From: Sisyra terminalis
Lineage: Eukaryota; Arthropoda; Insecta; Neuroptera; Sisyridae
NCBI GenBank assembly: GCA_958496175.1
Contig: OY292280.1
Span: 2,790,001-2,854,000, forward strand
Direction: 5' to 3'
Length of the DNA: 64,000 bases
The position numbers and the translations under genes are program-made. The notes below the pieces were generated by a model, which did no database searches, was not told where the DNA came from, and saw nothing but the letters and a program-made list of their open reading frames with translations. Every line of letters starts with the position of its first letter. Within the stretch, counting starts at the first letter, position 1. This document shows positions 18,459 to 31,900 of the stretch, in pieces.

Positions 18459-21139
18459 AAAAATGACCTTTTTTTCTAGCCAATTTGGTGCAAGCGTTTT
18501 CACCTCCTTAATTTCCCAATTTAATTTTCCAAGGATCTGGTGAACCAATGCATATGATTTTTTGCACAGTGGTTAAGGATGAAATAGTTTGTAATATGCA
18601 ATTCAGTTTTGGCGAAACAAAACATCCCTTATATCCTTTTTATGCACTCGAAAATTGTCCTTTTTGAAACTTTGAAACGATATTGCGAGTGTTCTGTTGC
18701 CCACAGGATAAAATTTTTTTCACTCCACATCTCACGTAATGACATTGTATAATAATCCGTTGCGAAAATTAGCTGTTATATGGAAAAGTCACCCCTCAAA
18801 AATGACTTTTTTTTCTAGCAAATTTGGTGCAAGCGTTTTCACCTCCTTAATTTCCCAATTTAATTTTCCAAGGATCTGGTGAACCAATGCATATGATTTT
18901 TTGCATAGTGGTTAAGGATGAAATAGTTTGTAATATGCAATTCAGTTTTGGCGAAACAAAACATCCCTTATATCCTTTTTATGCACTCGATAATTGTCCT
19001 TTTTGAAACTTTGAAACGATATTGCGAGTGTTCTGTTGCCCACAGGATAAAATTTTTTTCACTCCACATCTCACGTAATGACATTGTATAATAATCCGTT
19101 GCGAAAATTAGCTGTTATAAGGAAAAGTCACCCCTCAAAAATGACCTTTTTTTCTAGCAAATTTGGTGCAAGCGTTTTCACCTCCTTAATTTCCCAATTT
19201 AATTTTCCAAGGATCTGGTGAACCAATGCATATGATTTTTTGCATAGTGGTTAAGGATGAATTAGTTTGTAATATGCAATTCAGTTTTGGCGAAACAAAA
19301 CATCCCTTATATCCATTTTATGCACTCGAAAATTGTCCTTTTTGAAACTTTGAAACGATATTGCGGGTGTTCTTTTGCACACAGGATAAAAATTTTTTCA
19401 CTCCACATCTCACGTAATGACATTGTTTAATAATCCGTTGCGAAAATTTGCTGTTATAAGGAAAAGTCACCCCTCAAAAATGACCTTTTTTTCTAGCCAA
19501 TTTGGTGCAAGCGTTTTCACCTCCTTAATTTCCCAATTTAATTTTCCAAGGATCTGGTGAACCAATGCATATGATTTTTTGCAAAGTGGTTAAGGATGAA
19601 TTAGTTTGTAATATGCAATTCAGTTTTGGCGAAACAAAACATCCCTTATATCCTTTTTATGCACTCGAAAATTGTCCTTTTTGAAACTTTGAAACGATAT
19701 TGCGGGTGTTCTTTTGCACACAGGATAAAAATTTTTTCACTCCACATCTCAAGTAATGACATTGTATAATAATCCGTTGCGAAAATTTGCTGTTATAAGG
19801 AAAAGTCACCCCTCAAAAATGACCTTTTTTTCTAGCCAATTTGGTGCAAGCGTTTTCACCTCCTTAATTTCCCAATTTAATTTTCCAAGGATCTGGTGAA
19901 CCAATGCATATGATTTTTTGCATAGTGGTTAAGGATGAAATAGTTTGTAATATGCAATTCAGTTTTGGCGAAACAAAACATCCCTTATATCCTTTTTATG
20001 CACTCGAAAATTGTCCTTTTTGAAACTTTGAAACGATATTGCGAGTGTTCTGTTGCCCACAGGATAAAATTTTTTTCACTCCACATCTCACGTAATGACA
20101 TTGTATAATAATCCGTTGCGAAAATTAGCTGTTATAAGGAAAAGTCACCCCTCAAAAATGACCTTTTTTTCTAGCAAATTTGGTGCAAGCGTTTTCACCT
20201 CCTTAATTTCCCAATTTAATTTTCCAAGGATCTGGTGAACCAATGCATATGATTTTTTGCATAGTGGTTAAGGATGAATTAGTTTGTAATATGCAATTCA
20301 GTTTTGGCGAAACAAAGCATCCCTTATATCCTTTTTATGCACTCGAAAATTGTCCTTTTTGAAACTTTGAAACGATATTGCGGGTGTTCTGTTGCACACA
20401 GGATAAAAATTTTTACACTCCACATCTCACGTAATGACATTGTTTAATAATCCGTTGCGAAAATTAGCTGTTATAAGGAAAAGTCACCCCTCAAAAATGA
20501 CCTTTTTTTCAAGCCTATTTGGTGCAAGCGTTTTCCCCTCCTTAATTTCCCAATTTAATTTTCCAAGGATCTGGTGAACCAATGCATATGATTTTTTGCA
20601 TAGTGGTTAAGGATGACTGAATTTGTAATATGCAATTCAGTTTTGGCGAAACAAAACATCCCTTATATCCTTTTTATGCACTCGAAAATTGTCCTTTTTG
20701 AAACTTTGAAACGATATTGCGGGTGTTCTGTTGCACACAGGATAAAAATTTTTTCACTCCACATCTCACGTAATGACATTGTATAATAATCCGTTGCGAA
20801 AATTAGCTGTTATAAGGAAAAGTCACCCCTCAAAAATGACCTTTTTTTCTAGCCAATTTGGTGCAAGCGTTTTCACCTCCTTAATTTCCCAATTTAATTT
20901 TCCATGGATCTGGTGAACCAATGCATATGATTTTTTGCATTGTGGTTAAGGATGATTTAATTTGAAATATGCAATTCAATTTTGGCGAAACAAAACATCC
21001 CTTATATCCATTTTATGCACTCGAAAATTGTCCTTTTTGAAACTTTGAAACGATATTGCGGGTGTTCTTTTGCACACAGGATAAAAATTTTTTCACTCCA
21101 CATCTCACGTAATGACATTGTTTAATAATCCGTTGCGAA

Positions 21140-22800
21140 AATTAGCTGTTATAAGGAAAAGTCACCCCTCAAAAATGACCTTTTTTTCTAGCCAATTTGG
21201 TGCAAGCGTTTTCACCTCCTTTATTTCCCAATTTAATTTTCCAAGGATCTAGTGAACCAATGCTTATGATTTTTTGCATAGTGGTTAAGGATGATTTAAT
21301 TTGAAATATGCAATTCAATTTTGGCGAAACAAAACATCCCTTATATCCTTTTTATGCACTCGAAAATTGTCCTTTTTGAAACTTTGAAACGATATTGCGG
21401 GTGTTCTTTTGCACACAGGATAAAAATTTTTTCACTCCACCTCTCACGTAATGACATTGTTTAATAATCCGTTGCGAAAATTAGCTGTTATATGGAAAAG
21501 TCACCCCTCAAAAATGACTTTTTTTTCTAGCAAATTTGGTGCAAGCGTTTTCACCTCCTTAATTTCCCAATTTAATTTTCCAAGGATCTGGTGAACCAAT
21601 GCATATGATTTTTTGCATAGTGGTTAAGGATGAAATAGTTTGCAATATGCAATTCAGTTTTGGCGAAACAAAACATCCCTTATATCCTTTTTATGCACTC
21701 GAAAATTGTCCTTTTTGAAACTTTGAAACGATATTGCGAGTGTTCTGTTGCCCACAGGATAAAATTTTTTTCACTCCACATCTCACGTAATGACATTGTT
21801 TAATAATCCGTTGCGAAAATTAGCTGTTATAAGGAAAAGTCACCCCTCAAAAATGACCTTTTTTTCTAGCCAATTTGGTGCAAGCGTTTTCACCTCCTTT
21901 ATTTCCCAATTTAATTTTCCAAGGATCTAGTGAACCAATGCTTATGATTTTTTGCATAGTGGTTAAGGATGATTTAATTTGAAATATGCAATTCAATTTT
22001 GGCGAAACAAAACATCCCTTATATCCTTTTTATGCACTCGAAAATTGTCCTTTTTGAAACTTTGAAACGATATTGCGGGTGTTCTTTTGCACACAGGATA
22101 AAAATTTTTTCACTCCACATCTCACGTAATGACATTGTTTAATAATCCGTTGCGAAAATTAGCTGTTATAAGGAAAAGTCACCCCTCAAAAATGACCTTT
22201 TTTTCTAGCCAATTTGGTGCAAGCGTTTTCACCTCCTTTATTTCCCAATTTAATTTTCCAAGGATCTAGTGAACCAATGCTTATGATTTTTTGCATAGTG
22301 GTTAAGGATGATTTAATTTGAAATATGCAATTCAATTTTGGCGAAACAAAACATCCCTTATATCCTTTTTATGCACTCGAAAATTGTCCTTTTTGAAACT
22401 TTGAAACGATATTGCGGGTGTTCTTTTGCACACAGGATAAAAATTTTTTCACTCCACCTCTCACGTAATGACATTGTTTAATAATCCGTTGCGAAAATTA
22501 GCTGTTATATGGAAAAGTCACCCCTCAAAAATGACTTTTTTTTCTAGCAAATTTGGTGCAAGCGTTTTCACCTCCTTAATTTCCCAATTTAATTTTCCAA
22601 GGATCTGGTGAACCAATGCATATGATTTTTTGCATAGTGGTTAAGGATGAAATAGTTTGCAATATGCAATTCAGTTTTGGCGAAACAAAACATCCCTTAT
22701 ATCCTTTTTATGCACTCGAAAATTGTCCTTTTTGAAACTTTGAAACGATATTGCGAGTGTTCTGTTGCCCACAGGATAAAATTTTTTTCACTCCACATCT
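21140..22800 (+). repeat. Three-monomer higher-order repeat, period 1,017 bp
   Basis: Diagnostic variants recur at exactly three monomers: the CCACCTCTCACG variant at 21437 and 22454, and TGCAATATGC after GAAATAGTT at 21641 and 22658. About five monomers are involved, so it is an incomplete second copy. Confidence 0.75.
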
Positions 22801-25800
22801 CACGTAATGACATTGTTTAATAATCCGTTGCGAAAATTAGCTGTTATAAGGAAAAGTCACCCCTCAAAAATGACCTTTTTTTCTAGCCAATTTGGTGCAA
22901 GCGTTTTCCCCTCCTTAATTTCCCAATTTAATTTTCCAAGGATCTGGTGAACCAATGCATATGATTTTTTGCATTGTGGTTAAGGATGACTGAATTTGTA
23001 ATATGCAATTCAGTTTTGGCGAAACAAAACATCCCTTATATCCTTTTTATGCACTCGAAAATTGTCCTTTTTGAAACTTTGAAACGATATTGCGGGTGTT
23101 CTGTTGCACACAGGATAAAAATTTTTTCACTCCACCTCTCACGTAATGACATTGTTTAATAATCCGTTGCGAAAATTAGCTGTTATATGAAAAAGTCACC
23201 CCTCAAAAATGACTTTTTTTTCTAGCCAATTTGGTGCAAGCGTTTTCACCTCCTTAATTTCCCAATTTAATTTTCCATGGATCTGGTGAACCAATGCATA
23301 TGATTTTTTGCATTGTGGTTAAGGATGATTTAATTTGAAATATGCAATTCAATTTTGGCGAAACAAAACATCCCTTATATCCATTTTATGCACTCGAAAA
23401 TTGTCCTTTTTGAAACTTTGAAACGATATTGCGAGTGTTCTGTTGCCCACAGGATAAAATTTTTTTCACTCCACATCTCACGTAATGACATTGTTTAATA
23501 ATCCGTTGCGAAAATTAGCTGTTATAAGGAAAAGTCACCCCTCAAAAATGACCTTTTTTTCTAGCCAATTTGGTGCAAGCGTTTTCCCCTCCTTAATTTC
23601 CCAATTTAATTTTCCAAGGATCTGGTGAACCAATGCATATGATTTTTTGCATTGTGGTTAAGGATGACTGAATTTGTAATATGCAATTCAGTTTTGGCGA
23701 AACAAAACATCCCTTATATCCTTTTTATGCACTCGAAAATTGTCCTTTTTGAAACTTTGAAACGATATTGCGGGTGTTCTTTTGCACACAGGATAAAAAT
23801 TTTTTCACTCCACATCTCACGTAATGACATTGTTTAATAATCCGTTGCGAAAATTAGCTGTTATAAGGAGAAGTCACCCCTCAAAATTGACCTTTTTTCT
23901 AGCCAATTTGGTGCAAGCGTTTTCACCTCCTTAATTTCCCAATTTAATTTTCCAAGGATCTGGTGAACCAATGCATATGATTTTTTGCATTGTGGTTAAG
24001 GATGACTGAATTTGTAATATGCAATTCAGTTTTGGCGAAACAAAACATCCCTTATATCCTTTTTATGCACTCGAAAATTGTCCTTTTTGAAACTTTGAAA
24101 CGATATTGCGGGTGTTCTTTTGCACACAGGATAAAAATTTTTTCACTCCACATCTCACGTAATGACATTGTTTAATAATCCGTTGCGAAAATTAGCTGTT
24201 ATAAGGAGAAGTCACCCCTCAAAATTGACCTTTTTTCTAGCCAATTTGGTGCAAGCGTTTTCACCTCCTTAATTTCCCAATTTAATTTTCCAAGGATCTG
24301 GTGAACCAATGCATATGATTTTTTGCATAGTGGTTAAGGATGAAATAGTTTGCAATATGCAATTCAGTTTTGGCGAAACAAAACATCCCTTATATCCTTT
24401 TTATGCACTCGAAAATTGTCCTTTTTGAAACTTTGAAACGATATTGCGAGTGTTCTGTTGCCCACAGGATAAAATTTTTTTCACTCCACATCTCACGTAA
24501 TGACATTGTTTAATAATCCGTTGCGAAAATTAGCTGTTATAAGGAAAAGTCACCCCTCAAAAATGACCTTTTTTTCTAGCCAATTTGGTGCAAGCGTTTT
24601 CCCCTCCTTAATTTCCCAATTTAATTTTCCAAGGATCTGGTGAACCAATGCATATGATTTTTTGCATTGTGGTTAAGGATGACTGAATTTGTAATATGCA
24701 ATTCAGTTTTGGCGAAACAAAACATCCCTTATATCCTTTTTATGCACTCGAAAATTGTCCTTTTTGAAACTTTGAAACGATATTGCGGGTGTTCTGTTGC
24801 ACACAGGATAAAAATTTTTTCACTCCACCTCTCACGTAATGACATTGTTTAATAATCCGTTGCGAAAATTAGCTGTTATATGAAAAAGTCACCCCTCAAA
24901 AATGACTTTTTTTTCTAGCCAATTTGGTGCAAGCGTTTTCACCTCCTTAATTTCCCAATTTAATTTTCCATGGATCTGGTGAACCAATGCATATGATTTT
25001 TTGCATTGTGGTTAAGGATGATTTAATTTGAAATATGCAATTCAATTTTGGCGAAACAAAACATCCCTTATATCCATTTTATGCACTCGAAAATTGTCCT
25101 TTTTGAAACTTTGAAACGATATTGCGAGTGTTCTGTTGCCCACAGGATAAAATTTTTTTCACTCCACATCTCACGTAATGACATTGTTTAATAATCCGTT
25201 GCGAAAATTAGCTGTTATAAGGAAAAGTCACCCCTCAAAAATGACCTTTTTTTCTAGCCAATTTGGTGCAAGCGTTTTCCCCTCCTTAATTTCCCAATTT
25301 AATTTTCCAAGGATCTGGTGAACCAATGCATATGATTTTTTGCATTGTGGTTAAGGATGACTGAATTTGTAATATGCAATTCAGTTTTGGCGAAACAAAA
25401 CATCCCTTATATCCTTTTTATGCACTCGAAAATTGTCCTTTTTGAAACTTTGAAACGATATTGCGGGTGTTCTTTTGCACACAGGATAAAAATTTTTTCA
25501 CTCCACATCTCACGTAATGACATTGTTTAATAATCCGTTGCGAAAATTAGCTGTTATAAGGAGAAGTCACCCCTCAAAATTGACCTTTTTTCTAGCCAAT
25601 TTGGTGCAAGCGTTTTCACCTCCTTAATTTCCCAATTTAATTTTCCAAGGATCTGGTGAACCAATGCATATGATTTTTTGCATTGTGGTTAAGGATGACT
25701 GAATTTGTAATATGCAATTCAGTTTTGGCGAAACAAAACATCCCTTATATCCTTTTTATGCACTCGAAAATTGTCCTTTTTGAAACTTTGAAACGATATT

Positions 25801-25900
25801 GCGGGTGTTCTTTTGCACACAGGATAAAAATTTTTTCACTCCACATCTCACGTAATGACATTGTTTAATAATCCGTTGCGAAAATTAGCTGTTATAAGGA
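22500..25900 (+). repeat. Five-monomer higher-order repeat, period 1,693 bp, two copies
   Basis: The rare GTTTGCAATATGC variant at 22658 recurs at 24351, and the next four monomers repeat in the same order of variants. The spacing is 1,693 bp (five monomers less two bases). A further copy of the first two monomer types occurs near 27.06-27.56 kb. Confidence 0.8.
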
Positions 25901-28900
25901 AAAGTCACCCCTCAAAAATGACCTTTTTTTCTAGCCAATTTGGTGCAAGCGTTTTCACCTCCTTAATTTCCCAATTTAATTTTCCATGGATCTGGTGAAC
26001 CAATGCATATGATTTTTTGCATTGTGGTTAAGGATGATTTAATTTGAAATATGCAATTCAATTTTGGCGAAACAAAACATCCCTTATATCCATTTTATGC
26101 ACTCGAAAATTGTCCTTTTTGAAACTTTGAAACGATATTGCGAGTGTTCTGTTGCCCACAGGATAAAATTTTTTTCACTCCACATCTCACGTAATGACAT
26201 TGTTTAATAATCCGTTGCGAAAATTAGCTGTTATAAGGAAAAGTCACCCCTCAAAAATGACCTTTTTTTCTAGCCAATTTGGTGCAAGCGTTTTCCCCTC
26301 CTTAATTTCCCAATTTAATTTTCCAAGGATCTGGTGAACCAATGCATATGATTTTTTGCATTGTGGTTAAGGATGACTGAATTTGTAATATGCAATTCAG
26401 TTTTGGCGAAACAAAGCATCCCTTATATCCTTTTTATGCACTCGAAAATTGTCCTTTTTGAAACTTTGAAACGATATTGCGGGTGTTCTTTTGCACACAG
26501 GATAAAAATTTTTTCACTCCACATCTCACGTAATGACATTGTTTAATAATCCGTTGCGAAAATTAGCTGTTATAAGGAAAAGTCACCCCTCAAAAATGAC
26601 CTTTTTTTCTAGCCAATTTGGTGCAAGCGTTTTCACCTCCTTTATTTCCCAATTTAATTTTCCAAGGATCTAGTGAACCAATGCTTATGATTTTTTGCAT
26701 AGTGGTTAAGGATGATTTAATTTGAAATATGCAATTCAATTTTGGCGAAACAAAACATCCCTTATATCCTTTTTATGCACTCGAAAATTGTCCTTTTTGA
26801 AACTTTGAAACGATATTGCGGGTGTTCTTTTGCACACAGGATAAAAATTTTTTCACTCCACCTCTCACGTAATGACATTGTTTAATAATCCGTTGCGAAA
26901 ATTAGCTGTTATATGGAAAAGTCACCCCTCAAAAATGACTTTTTTTTCTAGCAAATTTGGTGCAAGCGTTTTCACCTCCTTAATTTCCCAATTTAATTTT
27001 CCAAGGATCTGGTGAACCAATGCATATGATTTTTTGCATAGTGGTTAAGGATGAAATAGTTTGCAATATGCAATTCAGTTTTGGCGAAACAAAACATCCC
27101 TTATATCCTTTTTATGCACTCGAAAATTGTCCTTTTTGAAACTTTGAAACGATATTGCGAGTGTTCTGTTGCCCACAGGATAAAATTTTTTTCACTCCAC
27201 ATCTCACGTAATGACATTGTTTAATAATCCGTTGCGAAAATTAGCTGTTATAAGGAAAAGTCACCCCTCAAAAATGATCTTTTTTTCTAGCAAATTTGGT
27301 GCAAGCGTTTTCCCCTCCTTAATTTCCCAATTTAATTTTCCAAGGATCTGGTGAACCAATGCATATGATTTTTTGCATTGTGGTTAAGGATGACTGAATT
27401 TGTAATATGCAATTCAGTTTTGGCGAAACAAAACATCCCTTATATCCTTTTTATGCACTCGAAAATTGTCCTTTTTGAAACTTTGAAACGATATTGCGGG
27501 TGTTCTGTTGCACACAGGATAAAAATTTTTTCACTCCACCTCTCACGTAATGACATTGTTTAATAATCCGTTGCGAAAATTAGCTGTTATATGAAAAAGT
27601 CACCCCTCAAAAATGACTTTTTTTTCTAGCCAATTTGGTGCAAGCGTTTTCACCTCCTTAATTTCCCAATTTAATTTTCCATGGATCTGGTGAACCAATG
27701 CATATGATTTTTTGCATTGTGGTTAAGGATGATTTAATTTGAAATATGCAATTCAATTTTGGCGAAACAAAACATCCCTTATATCCTTTTTATGCACTCG
27801 AAAATTGTCCTTTTTGAAACTTTGAAACGATATTGCGGGTGTTCTTTTGCACACAGGATAAAAATTTTTTCACTCCACATCTCACGTAATGACATTGTTT
27901 AATAATCCGTTGCGAAAATTAGCTGTTATAAGGAGAAGTCACCCCTCAAAATTGACCTTTTTTCTAGCCAATTTGGTGCAAGCGTTTTCACCTCCTTAAT
28001 TTCCCAATTTAATTTTCCAAGGATCTGGTGAACCAATGCATATGATTTTTTGCAATGTGGTTAAGGATGATTTAATTTGTAATCTGCAATTCAATTTTGG
28101 CGAAACAAAACATCCCTTATATCCATTTTATGCACTCGAAAATTGTCCTTTTTGAAACTTTGAAACGATATTGCGGGTGTTCTTTTGCACACAGGATAAA
28201 AATTTTTTCACTCCACATCTCACGTAATGACATTGTTTAATAATCCGTTGCGAAAATTAGCTGTTATAAGGAAAAGTCACCCCTCAAAAATGACCTTTTT
28301 TTCTAGCCAATTTGGTGCAAGCGTTTTCACCTCCTTTATTTCCCAATTTAATTTTCCAAGGATCTAGTGAACCAATGCTTATGATTTTTTGCATAGTGGT
28401 TAAGGATGATTTAATTTGTAATATGCAATTCAATTTTGGCGAAACAAAACATCCCTTATATCCTTTTTATGCACTCGAAAATTGTCCTTTTTGAAACTCT
28501 GAAACGATATTGCGGGTGTTCTTTTGCACACAGGATAAAAATTTTTTCACTCCACCTCTCACGTAATGACATTGTTTAATAATCCGTTGCGAAAATTAGC
28601 TGTTATATGAAAAAGTCACCCCTCAAAAATGACTTTTTTTTCTAGCCAATTTGGTGCAAGCGTTTTCACCTCCTTAATTTCCCAATTTAATTTTCCAAGG
28701 ATCTGGTGAACCAATGCATATGATTTTTTGCATAGTGGTTAAGGATGAATTAGTTTGTAATATGCAATTCAGTTTTGGCGAAACAAAACATCCCTTATAT
28801 CCTTTTTATGCACTCGAAAATTGTCCTTTTTGAAACTTTGAAACGATATTGCGGGTGTTCTTTTGCACACAGGATAAAAATTTTTTCACTCCACATCTCA

Positions 28901-31900
28901 CGTAATGACATTGTTTAATAATCCGTTGCGAAAATTAGCTGTTATAAGGAAAAGTCACCCCTCAAAAATGACCTTTTTTTCTAGCCAATTTGGTGCAAGC
29001 GTTTTCACCTCCTTTATTTCCCAATTTAATTTTCCAAGGATCTAGTAAACCAATGCTTATGATTTTTTGCATAGTGGTTAAGGATGACTTAATTAGTAAT
29101 ATGCAATTCAATTTTGGCGAAACAAAACATCCCTTATATCCTTTTTATGCACTCGAAAATTGTCCTTTTTGAAACTTTGAAACGATATTGCGGGTGTTCT
29201 TTTGCACACAGGATAAAAATTTTTTCACTCCACATCTCAAGTAATGACATTGTATAATAATCCGTTGCGAAAATTAGCTGTTATAAGGAAAAGTCACCCC
29301 TCAAAAATGACCTTTTTTTCTAGCCAATTTGGTGCAAGCGTTTTCACCTCCTTAATTTCCCAATTTAATTTTCCAAGGATCTGGTGAACCAATGCATATG
29401 ATTTTTTGCATAGTGGTTAAGGATGAAATAGTTTGTAATATGCAATTCAGTTTTGGCGAAACAAAACGTCCCTTATATCCTTTTTATGCACTCGAAAATT
29501 GTCCTTTTTGAAACTTTGAAACGATATTGCGGGTGATCTTTTGCACACAGGATAAAAATTTTTTCACTCCACATCTCAAGTAATGACATTGTATAATAAT
29601 CCGTTGCGAAAATTAGCTGTAATAAGGAAAAGTCACCCCTCAAAAATGACCTTTTTTTCTAGCCAAATTGGTGCAAGCGTTTTCACCTCCTTAATTTCCC
29701 AATTAAATTTTCCAAGGATCTGGTGAACCAATGCATATGATTTTTTGCATAGTGGTTAAGGATGAAATAGTTTGCAATATGCAATTCAGTTTTGGCGAAA
29801 CAAAACATCCCTTATATCCTTTTTATGCACTCGAAAATTGTCCTTTTTGAAACTTTGAAACGATATTGCGAGTGTTCTGTTGCCCACAGGATAAAATTTT
29901 TTTCACTCCACATCTCACGTAATGACATTGTATAATAATCCGTTGCGAAAATTAGCTGTTATAAGGAAAAGTCACCCCTCAAAAATGACCTTTTTTTCTA
30001 GCAAATTTGGTGCAAGCGTTTTCACCTCCTTAATTTCCCAATTTAATTTTCCAAGGATCTGGTGAACCAATGCATATGATTTTTTGCATAGTGGTTAAGG
30101 ATGAATTAGTTTGTAATATGCAATTCAGTTTTGGCGAAACAAAGCATCCCTTATATCCTTTTTATGCACTCGAAAATTGTCCTTTTTGAAACTTTGAAAC
30201 GATATTGCGGGTGTTCTGTTGCACACAGGATAAAAATTTTTTCACTCCACATCTCACGTAATGACATTGTTTAATAATCCGTTGCGAAAATTTAGCTGTT
30301 ATAAGGAAAAGTCACCCCTCAAAAATGACCTTTTTTTCTAGCCAATTTGGTGCAAGCGTTTTCCCCTCCTTAATTTCCCAATTTAATTTTCCAAGGATCT
30401 GGTGAACAAATGCATATGATTTTTTGCATAGTGGTTAAGGATGACTGAATTTGTAATATGCAATTCAGTTTTGGCGAAACAAAACATCCCTTATATCCTT
30501 TTTATGCACTCGAAAATTGTCCTTTTTGAAACTTTGAAACGATATTGCGGGTGTTCTGTTGCACACAGGATAAAAATTTTATCACTCCACATCTCACGTA
30601 ATGACATTGTATAATAATCCGTTGCGAAAATTAGCTGTTATAAGGAAAAGTCACCCCTCCAAAATGACCTTTTTTTCTAGCCAATTTGGTGCAAGCGTTT
30701 TCACCTCCTTAATTTCCCAATTTAATTTTCCATGGATCTGGTGAACCAATGCATATGATTTTTTGCATTGTGGTTAAGGATGATTTAATTTGTAATATGC
30801 AATTCAATTTTGGCGAAACAAAACATCCCTTATATCCATTTTATGCACTCGAAAATTGTCCTTTTTGAAACTTTGAAACGATATTGCGGGTGTTCTTTTG
30901 CACACAGGATAAAAATTTTTTCACTCCACATCTCACGTAATGACATTGTTTAATAATCCGTTGCGAAAATTAGCTGTTATATGGAAAAGTCACCCCTCAA
31001 AAATGACCTTTTTTTCTAGCCAATTTGGTGCAAGCGTTTTCACCTCCTTTATTTCCCAATTTAATTTTCCAAGGATCTAGTGAACCAATGCTTATGATTT
31101 TTTGCATAGTGGTTAAGGATGATTTAATTTGTAATATGCAATTCAATTTTGGCGAAACAAAACATCCCTTATATCCTTTTTATGCACTCGAAAATTGTCC
31201 TTTTTGAAACTTTGAAACGATATTGCGGGTGTTCTTTTGCACACAGGATAAAAATTTTTTCACTCCACCTCTCACGTAATGACATTGTTTAATAATCCGT
31301 TGCGAAAATTAGCTGTTATATGGAAAAGTCACCCCTCAAAAATGACTTTTTTTTCTAGCCAATTTGGTGCAAGCGTTTTCACCTCCTTAATTTCCCAATT
31401 TAATTTTCCAAGGATCTGGTGAACCAATGCATATGATTTTTTGCATAGTGGTTAAGGATGATTTAATTTGTAATATGCAATTCAATTTTGGCGAAACAAA
31501 ACATCCCTTATATCCATTTTATGCACTCGAAAATTGTCCTTTTTGAAATTTTGAAACGATATTGCGGGTGTTCTTTTGCACACAGGATAAAAATTTTTTC
31601 ACTCCACATCTCACGTAATGACATTGTTTAATAATCCGTTGCGAAAATTAGCTGTTATATGGAAAAGTCACCCCTCAAAAATGACCTTTTTTTCTAGCCA
31701 ATTTGGTGCAAGCGTTTTCACCTCCTTTATTTCCCAATTTAATTTTCCAAGGATCTAGTGAACCAATGCTTATGATTTTTTGCATAGTGGTTAAGGATGA
31801 TTTAATTTGTAATATGCAATTCAATTTTGGCGAAACAAAACATCCCTTATATCCTTTTTATGCACTCGAAAATTGTCCTTTTTGAAACTTTGAAACGATA

